Positions 8,654 through 16,164 of a stretch of 64,000 nucleotides of DNA are shown in pieces. The notes beneath the pieces were generated by a model. That model saw nothing but the letters and a program-made list of their open reading frames with translations. It searched no databases and was not told where the DNA came from. Made by a program: the position numbers and the translations under genes. The stretch is from NCBI RefSeq assembly GCF_946480185.1, contig NZ_CAMLIG010000009.1, positions 80,366 to 144,365 of the forward strand. The letters are read 5' to 3'. Within the stretch, counting starts at the first letter, position 1. Each line of letters begins with the position of its first letter. The DNA is from an uncultured Pedobacter sp. GTDB lineage: Bacteria > Bacteroidota > Bacteroidia > Sphingobacteriales > Sphingobacteriaceae.

Positions 8654-9838
8654 TTATTGGTTTAGGATTTTTAATACTCTGCTTTTATTTTCTTGAGTTC
8701 GGTTATCAATATAATCTTCAATTTCTACTTGAATATCCATATATTCTTTTAAAGAATGATTTGTTACTAGATGAGGAGGAATAAATACATTTTCACCACC
8801 ACTTCGAGGTTTAAAAAAAGCAAAACCTTTGTTTGGGTTTATGTTTATAACAGTACCTCTTACAGGTTCAAGAATTTCATAAGTAATCGTATTCTTTACA
8901 GTTTTAACTTCCCAATTATTAGTTTTTGGTTTGGTATCAACATAAATTTTAAACCAAATAATTACATCCATCAACTCAAATAAAACACTTTTAATGAGGA
9001 AAGATGATTTCGTTAGTTTGAGATGCTCATCAATACTTGATCTATGTGAACCTGCTTGGGTTACACTAAGAATACTTCTTAAATAATTTGAGATTTGTAT
9101 AGGGATGTGTGTTTCAGGTAAATGAGTATACCTTTTAAAAATCGGATCAGTATTTTCATATTGATCCTTACCGGATAGAAAAATACTACTTTGATTTAAG
9201 GCTACAGTAGGATTTACAAATTCCGAAGGAAGAAGATTAAACTTGTGGAATGCAATAAACACATCTTCTACAATTTTTCTAACTGAATTAAAATGGTTTT
9301 CGGTATTAAACTCATCTTCTGTTTTCAATAGGCTCAAAATATCTTGTGCAGCATATTCACCAATATATCCTTCTGTACAAACTTCGAACACTCTTTTATA
9401 CTTATGTCTTATTTGTGTGTCTTCCTGTTGTGAAGCTGCTGACTTGATATCTAAGAAAAGTCTTTCAATATCATTTTCACTACCCTTTTTATAAACTTTT
9501 GTGAATGACTTTTTGAAAGTTCTATCTTCGTACGCTTCGGCCTGCCCAGTTAAAACAAATACTTCAAACTTCTTTTTTAATTGAAGCAATATTTCCTTAG
9601 CTCGGTGTACAAAATAAGTGTCTTCAGAACCTCTAACATCATCTTCATTTTCGAAAAATTTCGTATCCAATAAAATACCATCATAAAAAGAAGAATTACA
9701 TTCGACTTCATGCATTCCTGCATTTAAGGATTTATAGGCTATCAGATTAATTCCATTAAATTTCGCATCCCCTTTAAAGCCTGACATTCCATCATGCTCA
9801 TCATCAATCCATAAAATATTATATAATGCTGTCTTCAT
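8654..9838 (-). CDS. Receiver-domain protein with C-terminal cold-shock-like domain
   Basis: This 394-residue protein joins two domains that are rarely seen together. Residues ~1-130 form a two-component receiver fold with all key residues: acidic pair D12/D13 (LWIDDE), phospho-acceptor D58 (ILLDTKFF), T97 (VFVLTGQ) and K117/K118 (KVYKKGS). Residues ~130-320 are helical and not recognised. From about residue 326 to the end is an OB-fold of cold-shock type (RGTVIN, KGFAFF, ENVFIPPHLV), which normally binds single-stranded nucleic acid. The start codon lies 3 nt after the stop of the methyltransferase-kinase gene, so the two are surely co-translated. I infer that it is the phosphorylation partner of that protein. 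No DNA-binding output domain of the usual kinds is present. Confidence 0.85.
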   Translation of the reverse strand: MKTALYNILWIDDEHDGMSGFKGDAKFNGINLIAYKSLNAGMHEVECNSSFYDGILLDTKFFENEDDVRGSEDTYFVHRAKEILLQLKKKFEVFVLTGQAEAYEDRTFKKSFTKVYKKGSENDIERLFLDIKSAASQQEDTQIRHKYKRVFEVCTEGYIGEYAAQDILSLLKTEDEFNTENHFNSVRKIVEDVFIAFHKFNLLPSEFVNPTVALNQSSIFLSGKDQYENTDPIFKRYTHLPETHIPIQISNYLRSILSVTQAGSHRSSIDEHLKLTKSSFLIKSVLFELMDVIIWFKIYVDTKPKTNNWEVKTVKNTITYEILEPVRGTVININPNKGFAFFKPRSGGENVFIPPHLVTNHSLKEYMDIQVEIEDYIDNRTQENKSRVLKILNQ

Positions 9839-9841
9839 TCT

Positions 9842-12334
9842 TTAATTAATAAAGTTGATTGAAAATTGAAATTTTAATTTAACTAGATAAAAACGATCCT
9901 CATTTAATAATAGCTCCCAATCTGGATTATTAAATTTAACCGCAATACGGTTTATATCGTAACCTCCTAAACCAGTTCCTGAGTTTTCATCTGAAGTAGA
10001 GTATTTTGTAATAAATTTTTCTTTATCATAATTCTTAGGAAAAGGTTTACCGTTATTTTTTATTTCAAATAATAGAACGTCTCCAATGTCAGTTAACTCA
10101 ATAATAACTTCATTTCGTTGTTCCTCACAGTCAAAACCATATTTGCTAGCATTTGTGAGTATGTTATCTATAAGTGTTTTTAGAAGTATTTTATTTGCAA
10201 CAATTCCTCTTTCCTTTAAATCTTCGCCGTTTAATAATATTTTTACAATTTTAAAATTGTATCCGTTATCTGAAGTTTGTTTGATCATCTTATTTAGATC
10301 AAATAATGAAATATTTTCAAGGTCAAATTCTTCTAATACAAAGCCGTTTTCACCTTTTTCTAATACTTCAGTTATAAAATTTATATCAGTACGAATTTGT
10401 TCTAATGCTTCAACTATTTCAATTTCATAGAAATTCTTAAACTCTTTATTCAATGGAGATAATGTTTCTTTATTAGCACTTAGAAATCTAATAATATTTT
10501 TTGACCAGCCTAATATGTTTTGCCTAGGTCTCCCAAGGGTATGCTTTAATGAAGCAAACTCATTAAACTGTCTAGATATTTGACCATGAGCTAGTTCATT
10601 TCTTTGTTGCTCCAGGTTTAAAATTCTATCCGAAAGTTCAAATAAACCTTCAACTTTTGCCTTTTGTTCTTGTAAAGTCGGAAGTTTAATTACAACCTTA
10701 AGTAGATCTTCCTTTTTCAAAAAAGGAATTGTAGAATTAATTCTGTAAGCCTCTAATTGTTCTTGAACATAATTAGAATTAAGTTCATTAATTAAAAAAA
10801 TTGGATCAACTAAAGATTCATTAACTTTGAATGATATGATATCGGGATTTATGTATATTTCCTCATTCTCAAATTCGAAATAAGTTGGTTTTAAAGTTTT
10901 CCATCTTAGAGCTAATAATAGGCATGATTCTGAAATTCCTCTAAAGCTACTTTGATTAAGTTCAGATATCTCAATTTGGCTTGAACTTAATGTATTATCT
11001 ACTTGATCATTTTTTAAATCACGAATTTTAATAACTTTACCAGTGGAAATATCAGGCACTCTTTTACCCTTAATGATTTCTCCAAGGGATGAAAGAGTAA
11101 TACCGGAAGGAGCATTTAAAAAATATCTTTTAACACTTAAGTTAAAATCATTTTCTACAATAACTTCATTACGAACAATCTTAATATCATCATTTTCAAG
11201 ATCAGCTTTTATTAAACGAAGAAGATTTTCACTTTTAAACTCAAACTGGCCCTTTTGGAATTTTTCGACATATTTGGAAGCATCGATAAACTTCACTTTA
11301 CCACTTAGGCTTTTAACTTTATTAATTACCATGATGGAAAAAGGAATTCCAGTATTCATTAATAATCCACCGGGGAAGGAGACCACCATTTCTAGTAAGT
11401 CCTTATTTACTAAATCTTTTCTTAATTCTAGTTCAGACCCTCCAGCAAAGAGTCTTCCGTTTGAGATTAATACGATAAGTTTCCCTTTATCATTTAACGC
11501 TTCAATTCCATTTTCTAAAAGGAAGGATTCTGCATTTTTAATTGCACCATAACGTCCAATAAATTGACTTTGAAGCTTATAACCAAACGGTGGATTAGAA
11601 ATAATTAAATCGTATTTGAGTTTTTTTACATTTCCTTTTAATAGCTCAATTGGATTTGAATATTTTTCATAAAAAGGATTCCAATTGTTAATAGAATTAT
11701 CCAAAATATAGTTTACTTTTTGCCAATTGGCATGAGCAAATATTCTTAGCTCCCCAACTGCCCACGTATTGTAGTTAATCTCTTCTCCATAATACGTTTG
11801 TTTTTCTTTTAAAAGAGTTGAAAATGTAGCTGAGCCACTGAAGGGGTTATAAACTAATGCATTATCAGGTAGTTCTATAAGAGAAAGAGCAAAACTATTT
11901 ATCGAAATGGGGGTATGAAACTGACCACTAAATCTACCAGATACATCTCGTAAGTTTTTAAGCGCTGTTTCAAATACTTGGCGAAAATTACTTTTTAAAA
12001 AATATTCATCAATTGATGTTAGAAAATGGATTATAGCAGAAAAACCTTCAAATGAAATTCTTTGCAAAATTGAATGGTAAACCTTGGCGTATAATTCTTC
12101 GAATGTTTTATTATGCTCTAAAAGTGATGTTTCAATGCTATTATGAAGCTTATCTCTTTTTTCGAAATTTTCAACAGTATTCAGACCATTTAAAAGGCCT
12201 TCTTTATGTAATGACAATAAGAAAAGAACAATGTGATAATCATTACTGGTAATTGATTCATTGCCGAGCACACCAATTGCTCTAACAATTTGACTTTCTA
12301 CTATCTCTAAATTGCCTTCTATTGAATTCATCAT
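9842..12334 (-). CDS. N6-adenine DNA methyltransferase fused to TRD-like domain and histidine-kinase-like ATPase
   Basis: An 830-residue multi-domain protein. Residues ~1-125 are helical, as in HsdM. Residues ~125-420 form a gamma-class adenine methyltransferase with motif I VYNPFSGSATF and catalytic NPPFG at residues 247-251. Residues ~425-590 resemble a type I S-subunit half (LSSLGEIIKGKRVPDI start, LPTLQEQKAKVEGLFEL end). From ~590 the protein looks like a sensor kinase core. An H-box-like segment, FASLKHTLGRPRQNI, has a candidate phospho-acceptor at His598. An N box follows (DNILTNASKYG, Asn728), then IKNNGKPFP in place of the usual DxGxG, and a G2 box GTGLGG at 786-791. It has no membrane segment. 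Upstream at 65 bp is a WYL regulator; downstream at 3 nt is a receiver protein. Domain calls are from visible motifs; phosphotransfer is inference. Confidence 0.88.
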   Translation of the reverse strand: MMNSIEGNLEIVESQIVRAIGVLGNESITSNDYHIVLFLLSLHKEGLLNGLNTVENFEKRDKLHNSIETSLLEHNKTFEELYAKVYHSILQRISFEGFSAIIHFLTSIDEYFLKSNFRQVFETALKNLRDVSGRFSGQFHTPISINSFALSLIELPDNALVYNPFSGSATFSTLLKEKQTYYGEEINYNTWAVGELRIFAHANWQKVNYILDNSINNWNPFYEKYSNPIELLKGNVKKLKYDLIISNPPFGYKLQSQFIGRYGAIKNAESFLLENGIEALNDKGKLIVLISNGRLFAGGSELELRKDLVNKDLLEMVVSFPGGLLMNTGIPFSIMVINKVKSLSGKVKFIDASKYVEKFQKGQFEFKSENLLRLIKADLENDDIKIVRNEVIVENDFNLSVKRYFLNAPSGITLSSLGEIIKGKRVPDISTGKVIKIRDLKNDQVDNTLSSSQIEISELNQSSFRGISESCLLLALRWKTLKPTYFEFENEEIYINPDIISFKVNESLVDPIFLINELNSNYVQEQLEAYRINSTIPFLKKEDLLKVVIKLPTLQEQKAKVEGLFELSDRILNLEQQRNELAHGQISRQFNEFASLKHTLGRPRQNILGWSKNIIRFLSANKETLSPLNKEFKNFYEIEIVEALEQIRTDINFITEVLEKGENGFVLEEFDLENISLFDLNKMIKQTSDNGYNFKIVKILLNGEDLKERGIVANKILLKTLIDNILTNASKYGFDCEEQRNEVIIELTDIGDVLLFEIKNNGKPFPKNYDKEKFITKYSTSDENSGTGLGGYDINRIAVKFNNPDWELLLNEDRFYLVKLKFQFSINFIN

Positions 12335-12399
12335 ATAATAATCCTAAGTGACCTGATGAAACAAAGGTGTAAATATTTTGTGCAGTATATCTGCATAGG

Positions 12400-13404
12400 T
12401 TATGAGTATACTTTTAATAGGTTTTCAGCAATTCCTTTAATTTTATCTATTAATATATTTGGTTCTAAAACCTGAACTCTATCTCCGTGTGATAGAAGTA
12501 GAGATATAAATTCATAATTGATAAATAAATTTAGTTCTAAAATGCTACAACTTTCTTGAATTTCTAAAACCTTTTGTGAACCATGAATAGGTTTTGTTTT
12601 AATATATGGCCATAAATCTTTCTTGACCTTTATTACAATCCTAGAAAGCTTTGTGTTTTCCGGAACTGTAACACCAATTATATCTTCAAAATATTCATCA
12701 AAATCTATATTAGTGTTTTGATGATATGTTATATCTACCTCTGTTAGTTTTATAATTCTATCCAGTGCTAAATTTGAGATATTATCATAATCTTCATTAT
12801 ATCCAAAAAGAAACCATCTTAAATTATATTGCTTTAAGAAATAAGGATGAATTAGGAGTACAGTATTCTCTTTTGTTATAAATGATAAATAAGTTATTTT
12901 TAGAACTCTTTTATTAAAAATAGCATTAAATAAAGGTGTTATATATCCCAAACCTTTTAAAAATTGATTTTGCTCAAAATCAATGATCTTTGTTTCATTT
13001 AATAAACTAATGCTTTTTAATTTCTCACTTATTCCTTCAATCCACTCAAATTGAGGCATACCTTTGAACCTAGAAAGTGTCATTAGAACTTCTTTGATCT
13101 GGTTAGCTTCTACTTGATTTAATGGGCTATTATTAATGGTATATGCTTTATCTGAATATTGAAAATAGGTTTTTCTTCCTTCTTTAATTCTTTTTAAGTC
13201 TATTTTGTAGCCTTGTTCACTTTCCATAAAAGTGATATCATCATAAACCTGTCTTTTTTTAATCCCTTCTTGTTTTCCTGTAAAGTCATAGATTGCTACA
13301 TTGCAAGCCTCAACTAAATCATCAATGTTAAACTTACGCCCAAAATTAGAAAAGCATTTATCTAACGCGAGGTATCTAATTTGTGCATGTTTGTTCGTAG
13401 CCAT
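12400..13404 (-). CDS. WYL-domain transcriptional regulator
   Basis: The 334-residue protein has an N-terminal helix-turn-helix region (KFNIDDLVEACNVA with KRQVYDDITFME) and a central WYL domain. In that domain the usual motif reads RWFLFGYNEDYDNISN, with conserved positions before it (LKITYLSF, HPYFLKQYNLRW). The C-terminal part, roughly residues 240-334, fits the WCX extension. WYL regulators commonly repress phage-defence operons and respond to a nucleic-acid or nucleotide ligand. Here it is the first gene of a minus-strand run with the methyltransferase-kinase and receiver genes, with a 65-bp gap. It lies next to a 21-bp palindrome at 13462-13482 that is a natural operator candidate. Confidence 0.9.
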   Translation of the reverse strand: MATNKHAQIRYLALDKCFSNFGRKFNIDDLVEACNVAIYDFTGKQEGIKKRQVYDDITFMESEQGYKIDLKRIKEGRKTYFQYSDKAYTINNSPLNQVEANQIKEVLMTLSRFKGMPQFEWIEGISEKLKSISLLNETKIIDFEQNQFLKGLGYITPLFNAIFNKRVLKITYLSFITKENTVLLIHPYFLKQYNLRWFLFGYNEDYDNISNLALDRIIKLTEVDITYHQNTNIDFDEYFEDIIGVTVPENTKLSRIVIKVKKDLWPYIKTKPIHGSQKVLEIQESCSILELNLFINYEFISLLLSHGDRVQVLEPNILIDKIKGIAENLLKVYS

Positions 13405-13461
13405 TAGTTTTTCGATATGGGCTAAAATAAGTAAAAAGTATTTTAAGTGATGCTATAAATA

Positions 13462-13482
13462 GCTGGTTAATAATTAACCAGC
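13462..13482. promoter_or_regulatory. Perfect 21-bp palindrome between WYL gene and histone H1-like gene
   Basis: Arms GCTGGTTAAT and ATTAACCAGC surround one central A. The site lies 58 bp upstream of the WYL regulator start. On the other strand it sits about 20 bp upstream of a TATATTTG -7-like box, so it could cover a -33 element. A dimeric regulator site is the simplest reading; the WYL protein is the nearest candidate. There is no T-run, so it is not an intrinsic terminator. Confidence 0.55.
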
Positions 13483-13501
13483 GGAATTCGCACCTTATCA
13501 T

Positions 13502-13509
13502 TATATTTG
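13502..13509 (+). promoter_or_regulatory. Possible -7 promoter box for the histone H1-like transcript
   Basis: TATATTTG matches the Bacteroidetes TAnnTTTG consensus and would give a leader of about 170 nt before the small gene at 13689. No TTG is seen at -33; instead the palindrome at 13462-13482 lies there. Confidence 0.4.
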
Positions 13510-13514
13510 TGAGT

Positions 13515-13650
13515 GAACTTTATGGACGGGCTGATGAGCCTTGCACTCAGCACAATTTACGATGTGCTGAAATTCGTTTTTTTAAAACTCGCCTTATCTG
13601 AGGATTTAAAAAAGTTAAATGGTTCGATTCCGGTACTGGGTACTATCGAC
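13515..13650 (+). other. Structured leader, possible RNA element
   Basis: The stretch before the histone H1-like gene contains two hairpins: GGCT/AGCC around 13528-13540, and CAGCACA (13548-13554) paired with TGTGCTG (13563-13569). It ends with a T-arm-like string GGTTCGATTCC at 13621-13631. The T-arm stem does not pair well and no acceptor stem is found, so I do not call a tRNA. A structured 5' leader or small RNA is possible. Confidence 0.3.
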
Positions 13651-13688
13651 TAAATTCATATCTTAGTGTTAAAACAATTAAAAACAAC

Positions 13689-13862
13689 ATGGAAAAATTT
13701 AAAGAGTTAAAAAGCCTAATAGAAACTGCAGAAGCAGATGCAGTAGCATTTTTTGAGAAAGGAAACAAAGCGGCAGGTACACGTTTAAGAAATGCGATGC
13801 AACAGTCAAAAGTATTGGCGCAGGACATTCGTAACGAAGTTACTGCTAAGAAAAACGGATAA
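13689..13862 (+). CDS. Histone H1-like small protein (Hc1-type)
   Basis: A 57-residue protein starting MEKFKELKSL and ending VTAKKNG. It matches the short histone H1-like proteins of Bacteroidetes, with the core GNKAAGTRLR and the C-terminal LAQDIRNEVTAKK. These proteins are thought to bind DNA without strong sequence preference and help compact the nucleoid. It is acidic in the first half and basic towards the end. A long structured leader precedes it and a strong intrinsic terminator follows 22 bp after the stop, so it is a single-gene transcript. Its place between the defence island and radC may mark the edge of the mobile region. Confidence 0.85.
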   Translation: MEKFKELKSLIETAEADAVAFFEKGNKAAGTRLRNAMQQSKVLAQDIRNEVTAKKNG

Positions 13863-13884
13863 TTTAAAAATCAAAGATTATGGG

Positions 13885-13921
13885 AAACCCGACTGGCTCA
13901 CAAACCAGTCGGGTTTATTTT
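13885..13921 (+). terminator. Strong intrinsic terminator after the histone H1-like gene
   Basis: A perfect 12-bp stem: AAACCCGACTGG at 13885-13896 and CCAGTCGGGTTT at 13905-13916, with an 8-nt loop. It is followed by a T-rich tail. It ends the small plus-strand gene and also lies at the 3' end of radC on the minus strand. Confidence 0.9.
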
Positions 13922-13927
13922 TATATC

Positions 13928-14398
13928 CTAAAATAGCATTCCTTCGTCTGCAAATGAATAAAAACCTTCTGTGGTAATAATCAAATGATCCAAAACTTCA
14001 ATATCTAACAGCTTCCCTCCTTCTTTGATTTTTTTAGTTAAACTAATATCTGCCTGACTTGGCCTAAGTGCGCCTGAAGGATGGTTATGTGCTAATATAA
14101 TTGCACTTGCACAAGCTTTTAATGCAGTTCCGAAAATCAGTTTGGGGTCTGCAACAGTTCCTGAAACTCCCCCAGAGGAAACTTCAAATAAGCCTATTAC
14201 TCTGTTTGCTCTATTCAGTAATAAAACTTTAAACTGTTCATACAACTCAATCGTATCTGTATTCCATGTCTCTGAAAAAACCTTATAAACCTCTCTGGAA
14301 GAACTTAATTTCGGTCTTTCAGAATTTTTGATTTTTGAACTGTAACTGATACTGATCTCTGCTACTTGAAATGATGATTGATTGATGCTAGTTTCCAT
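13928..14398 (-). CDS. radC: RadC-like JAB domain protein
   Basis: A 156-residue protein of the RadC/JAB family. The metal-binding JAMM motif is complete: HNHPSG at residues 104-109 and the later Asp117 in PSQAD. It lacks the N-terminal helix-hairpin-helix region of chromosomal RadC and matches the short version that is common on Bacteroidetes conjugative elements. Its biochemical role is unsettled; the old link to DNA repair is doubted. It faces away from the tra operon, and the 350-bp gap upstream carries inverted repeats. Confidence 0.92.
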   Translation of the reverse strand: METSINQSSFQVAEISISYSSKIKNSERPKLSSSREVYKVFSETWNTDTIELYEQFKVLLLNRANRVIGLFEVSSGGVSGTVADPKLIFGTALKACASAIILAHNHPSGALRPSQADISLTKKIKEGGKLLDIEVLDHLIITTEGFYSFADEGMLF

Positions 14399-14749
14399 AA
14401 TAATTGAATTTTAAATGTTATTGAATGAATTATGGTGCATCGAAGCTCGCAAAGCCGACAAAAGGAAGGGTGGAGATTTCAAAAATGTGGAGGCTCCGCC
14501 CCTAGGTGGATACCCATTTTTTAAATACGACCCTTGCGAAGCGAACCGTTGTCGGCTTGGCGGGCTAAATTTGTAGCGTAATTGATGAATAATTCCCGAA
14601 ATACTTTGGTTCGTTCTGCCTAAATAAACTTTAAACACCTGATTTACATGAGGTACTGGGATGCAAGAAAAAACCTGTATCCCGACGGCTCTCGAATCCT
14701 CGCCACCTTTGTTTCAACAAATCGCTAAAACATTTAAAGTTTGAAACTT
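14399..14749. other. Gap upstream of radC and tra genes with inverted repeats; possible oriT or leader RNA
   Basis: No convincing gene lies in these ~350 bp. An exact 10-bp inverted pair, AAGCCGACAA at 14452-14461 and TTGTCGGCTT at 14549-14558, frames about 87 bp. Inside is a GC-rich block (GGAGGCTCCGCCCC) in an AT-rich setting. A second imperfect hairpin pairs GGGATGCA with TGTATCCC near 14652-14684 over an A-rich loop, followed by a T-arm-like string TCGAATCC. Divergent position between radC and the transfer genes would suit a transfer origin or a regulatory leader; neither is proven. Confidence 0.4.
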
Positions 14750-15220
14750 ATGGAAAACATCTCTTGGACCACCTTCGGAATTGGCATTACCCTTTTAATC
14801 CTAAGTTATTATCTCGTCGTATTTATTTACTGCTATTGGCAGGAACTGAGCACAATTTTCCCGAAAACATCGAATGCTGATTTTAACCCGCTGTTCATTG
14901 GCGAGAACGATAGCAGATCAGAAGTGTCTGCGGAAAATGCGGTTGAAGCAGAAGAATTTGAACAACCAACATCAGAGAACCTAGAGGTGGACACGCTGAT
15001 TGAAGCATTAAAGGAAGGAATTGGTTTTGCGTCGGACCATGAGTATCAACCTTTGGCTTTTAAGGCACATCTTTCTTCAATTATTAAAAAGTTCCCACAA
15101 CTAAACGGCTCGGATCACCAATCCGCAATCAACGAACTTCTTGTTAAAGAGTGTAAAGAATACGGAGTTATGGTGCTGAGTCAAGACGACGCGGTGCATT
15201 TATGGAACAGCAATCCATAG
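14750..15220 (+). CDS. Membrane-anchored hypothetical protein at head of tra operon
   Basis: A 156-residue protein from the ATG at 14750 (MENISWTTFG). A single membrane helix spans roughly residues 8-30 (ITLLILSYYLVVFIYCYW). It is followed by a long acidic linker and a helical domain of about 85 residues (TLIEALKEG to VHLWNSNP). I do not recognise a family. It is the first plus-strand gene ahead of traE, separated from it by 164 bp. That gap contains a short inverted pattern but no clear terminator. Its place suggests a part of the conjugative element, perhaps an accessory membrane protein. A longer TTG start at 14741 is possible. Confidence 0.75.
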   Translation: MENISWTTFGIGITLLILSYYLVVFIYCYWQELSTIFPKTSNADFNPLFIGENDSRSEVSAENAVEAEEFEQPTSENLEVDTLIEALKEGIGFASDHEYQPLAFKAHLSSIIKKFPQLNGSDHQSAINELLVKECKEYGVMVLSQDDAVHLWNSNP

Positions 15221-15384
15221 CTCCACTTTTTTATCCCAAAACAAAAAAACAGCCACCATCCACGCCAATGCGTAGGCAAATGTTCCATAAAAGAAGTGTT
15301 GCGATGGTCGCTGATTCCCGCCTCTCCGTTGCTGCCTCAACGGAGAGGACAAGGGAAGTCTTATAAATCTATAAACCATCAGAT

Positions 15385-15708
15385 ATGAAAAACAATAGCT
15401 TAAAGAAAATCAATTTAAAAAAGATAGCAATAGTTGCCATCCTAGTCACCGCAGCACTTCCAATTTTCGCACAAGACGGCAATGCCGGTATTATGGAAGC
15501 CAACCAGAAAGTACGGAGCTATTTTGAAAGTGGTACGCAGTTGATGTATGCCGTGGGTGCGCTCATCGGGTTAATCGGTGCAGTAAAGGTTTATCAGAAA
15601 TGGAATGCCGGAGACCAGGATACCAGCAAAGTTGCAGCCGCCTGGTTTGGGAGCTGTGTGTTTCTGGTGGTGGTAGCCACCATCATCAAATCATTTTTCG
15701 GACTATAA
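15385..15708 (+). CDS. traE: Conjugative transposon protein TraE (DUF4134)
   Basis: A 107-residue small membrane protein with a cleavable signal (IVAILVTAALPIFAQ) and two later membrane helices (LMYAVGALIGLIGAVKVY and WFGSCVFLVVVATII). The size and layout match DUF4134, the TraE of CTnDOT-like elements. It occupies the position of the pilin-like VirB2 component in type IV secretion. In CTnDOT traF follows at once; here a DUF1896-like gene and a 5.5-kb methyltransferase/helicase gene intervene before traF. Confidence 0.85.
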   Translation: MKNNSLKKINLKKIAIVAILVTAALPIFAQDGNAGIMEANQKVRSYFESGTQLMYAVGALIGLIGAVKVYQKWNAGDQDTSKVAAAWFGSCVFLVVVATIIKSFFGL

Positions 15709-15720
15709 ATCACCCAAAGC

Positions 15721-16155
15721 ATGCAGACCATTTTAAAAACGAAACTCCACACTTATATCTGCGAAAGCAACCCGGAACTGGTGGTTCATCTGGAGGAAAC
15801 TTTTTCTTTAAACAACTATCTGGAAGAAAAAATCGCCAACATTGGTACGTTCCTGCAAAACCTGATAGAGTCCGGGAAACCCAGTTATGTGATCAAAGAG
15901 CTTTGCATGAACCGCCTTACCGAAGACCTGAAACCTTCCAAGTTCATGTACCTGAAAGCTTTATTGGAAGAAGAATTTACTGGGGATTATCTGATGATGC
16001 AGGAAAGCGGAACCCTAACTTTTGAGACCATCAACATCATCCAGGAAACGGAGCATTTGTTCCATGAATTTCCTTTCAACAGAGAGCGTGAAGATAATTC
16101 CATGCTTCGTTCTGCGCTCACCGCATTTATCAACGATTACCTGAAACAAAATTAA
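15721..16155 (+). CDS. DUF1896-like protein
   Basis: A 144-residue soluble helical protein with the pattern typical of DUF1896 in Bacteroidetes mobile elements: LHTYICESNPELV near the start, then a long helix, then KPSKFMYLKALLEEEF. Function is unknown. It starts 12 bp after traE and ends 9 bp before the large methyltransferase/helicase gene. It is therefore probably translated with the latter and may serve it. Family assignment is by eye and moderate. Confidence 0.6.
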   Translation: MQTILKTKLHTYICESNPELVVHLEETFSLNNYLEEKIANIGTFLQNLIESGKPSYVIKELCMNRLTEDLKPSKFMYLKALLEEEFTGDYLMMQESGTLTFETINIIQETEHLFHEFPFNREREDNSMLRSALTAFINDYLKQN

Positions 16156-16164
16156 TAAAGCTTT

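Noticed and set aside
9842..12334. Reading this gene as an ordinary second HsdM
   Set aside because: It carries its own TRD-like domain and a C-terminal HATPase with N and G2 boxes, which HsdM lacks.
13529..13573. CTGATGAG followed by GAAA, reminiscent of a hammerhead ribozyme core
   Set aside because: Stem II does not begin directly after CTGATGA; about 10 unpaired bases intervene, and stems I and III are not found.
13610..13645. T-arm-like string GGTTCGATTCC suggesting a tRNA 3' end
   Set aside because: The T-stem pairs poorly and no matching acceptor stem, anticodon arm or CCA end exists upstream or downstream.
14411..14638. A 75-codon minus-strand open frame before the tra operon
   Set aside because: Composition looks like translated intergenic repeat, there is no recognisable domain, and it overlaps the inverted-repeat structure.
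15600..16025. A 141-codon open frame across traE and the DUF1896-like gene
   Set aside because: It overlaps two well-supported genes in another frame and has no family features.
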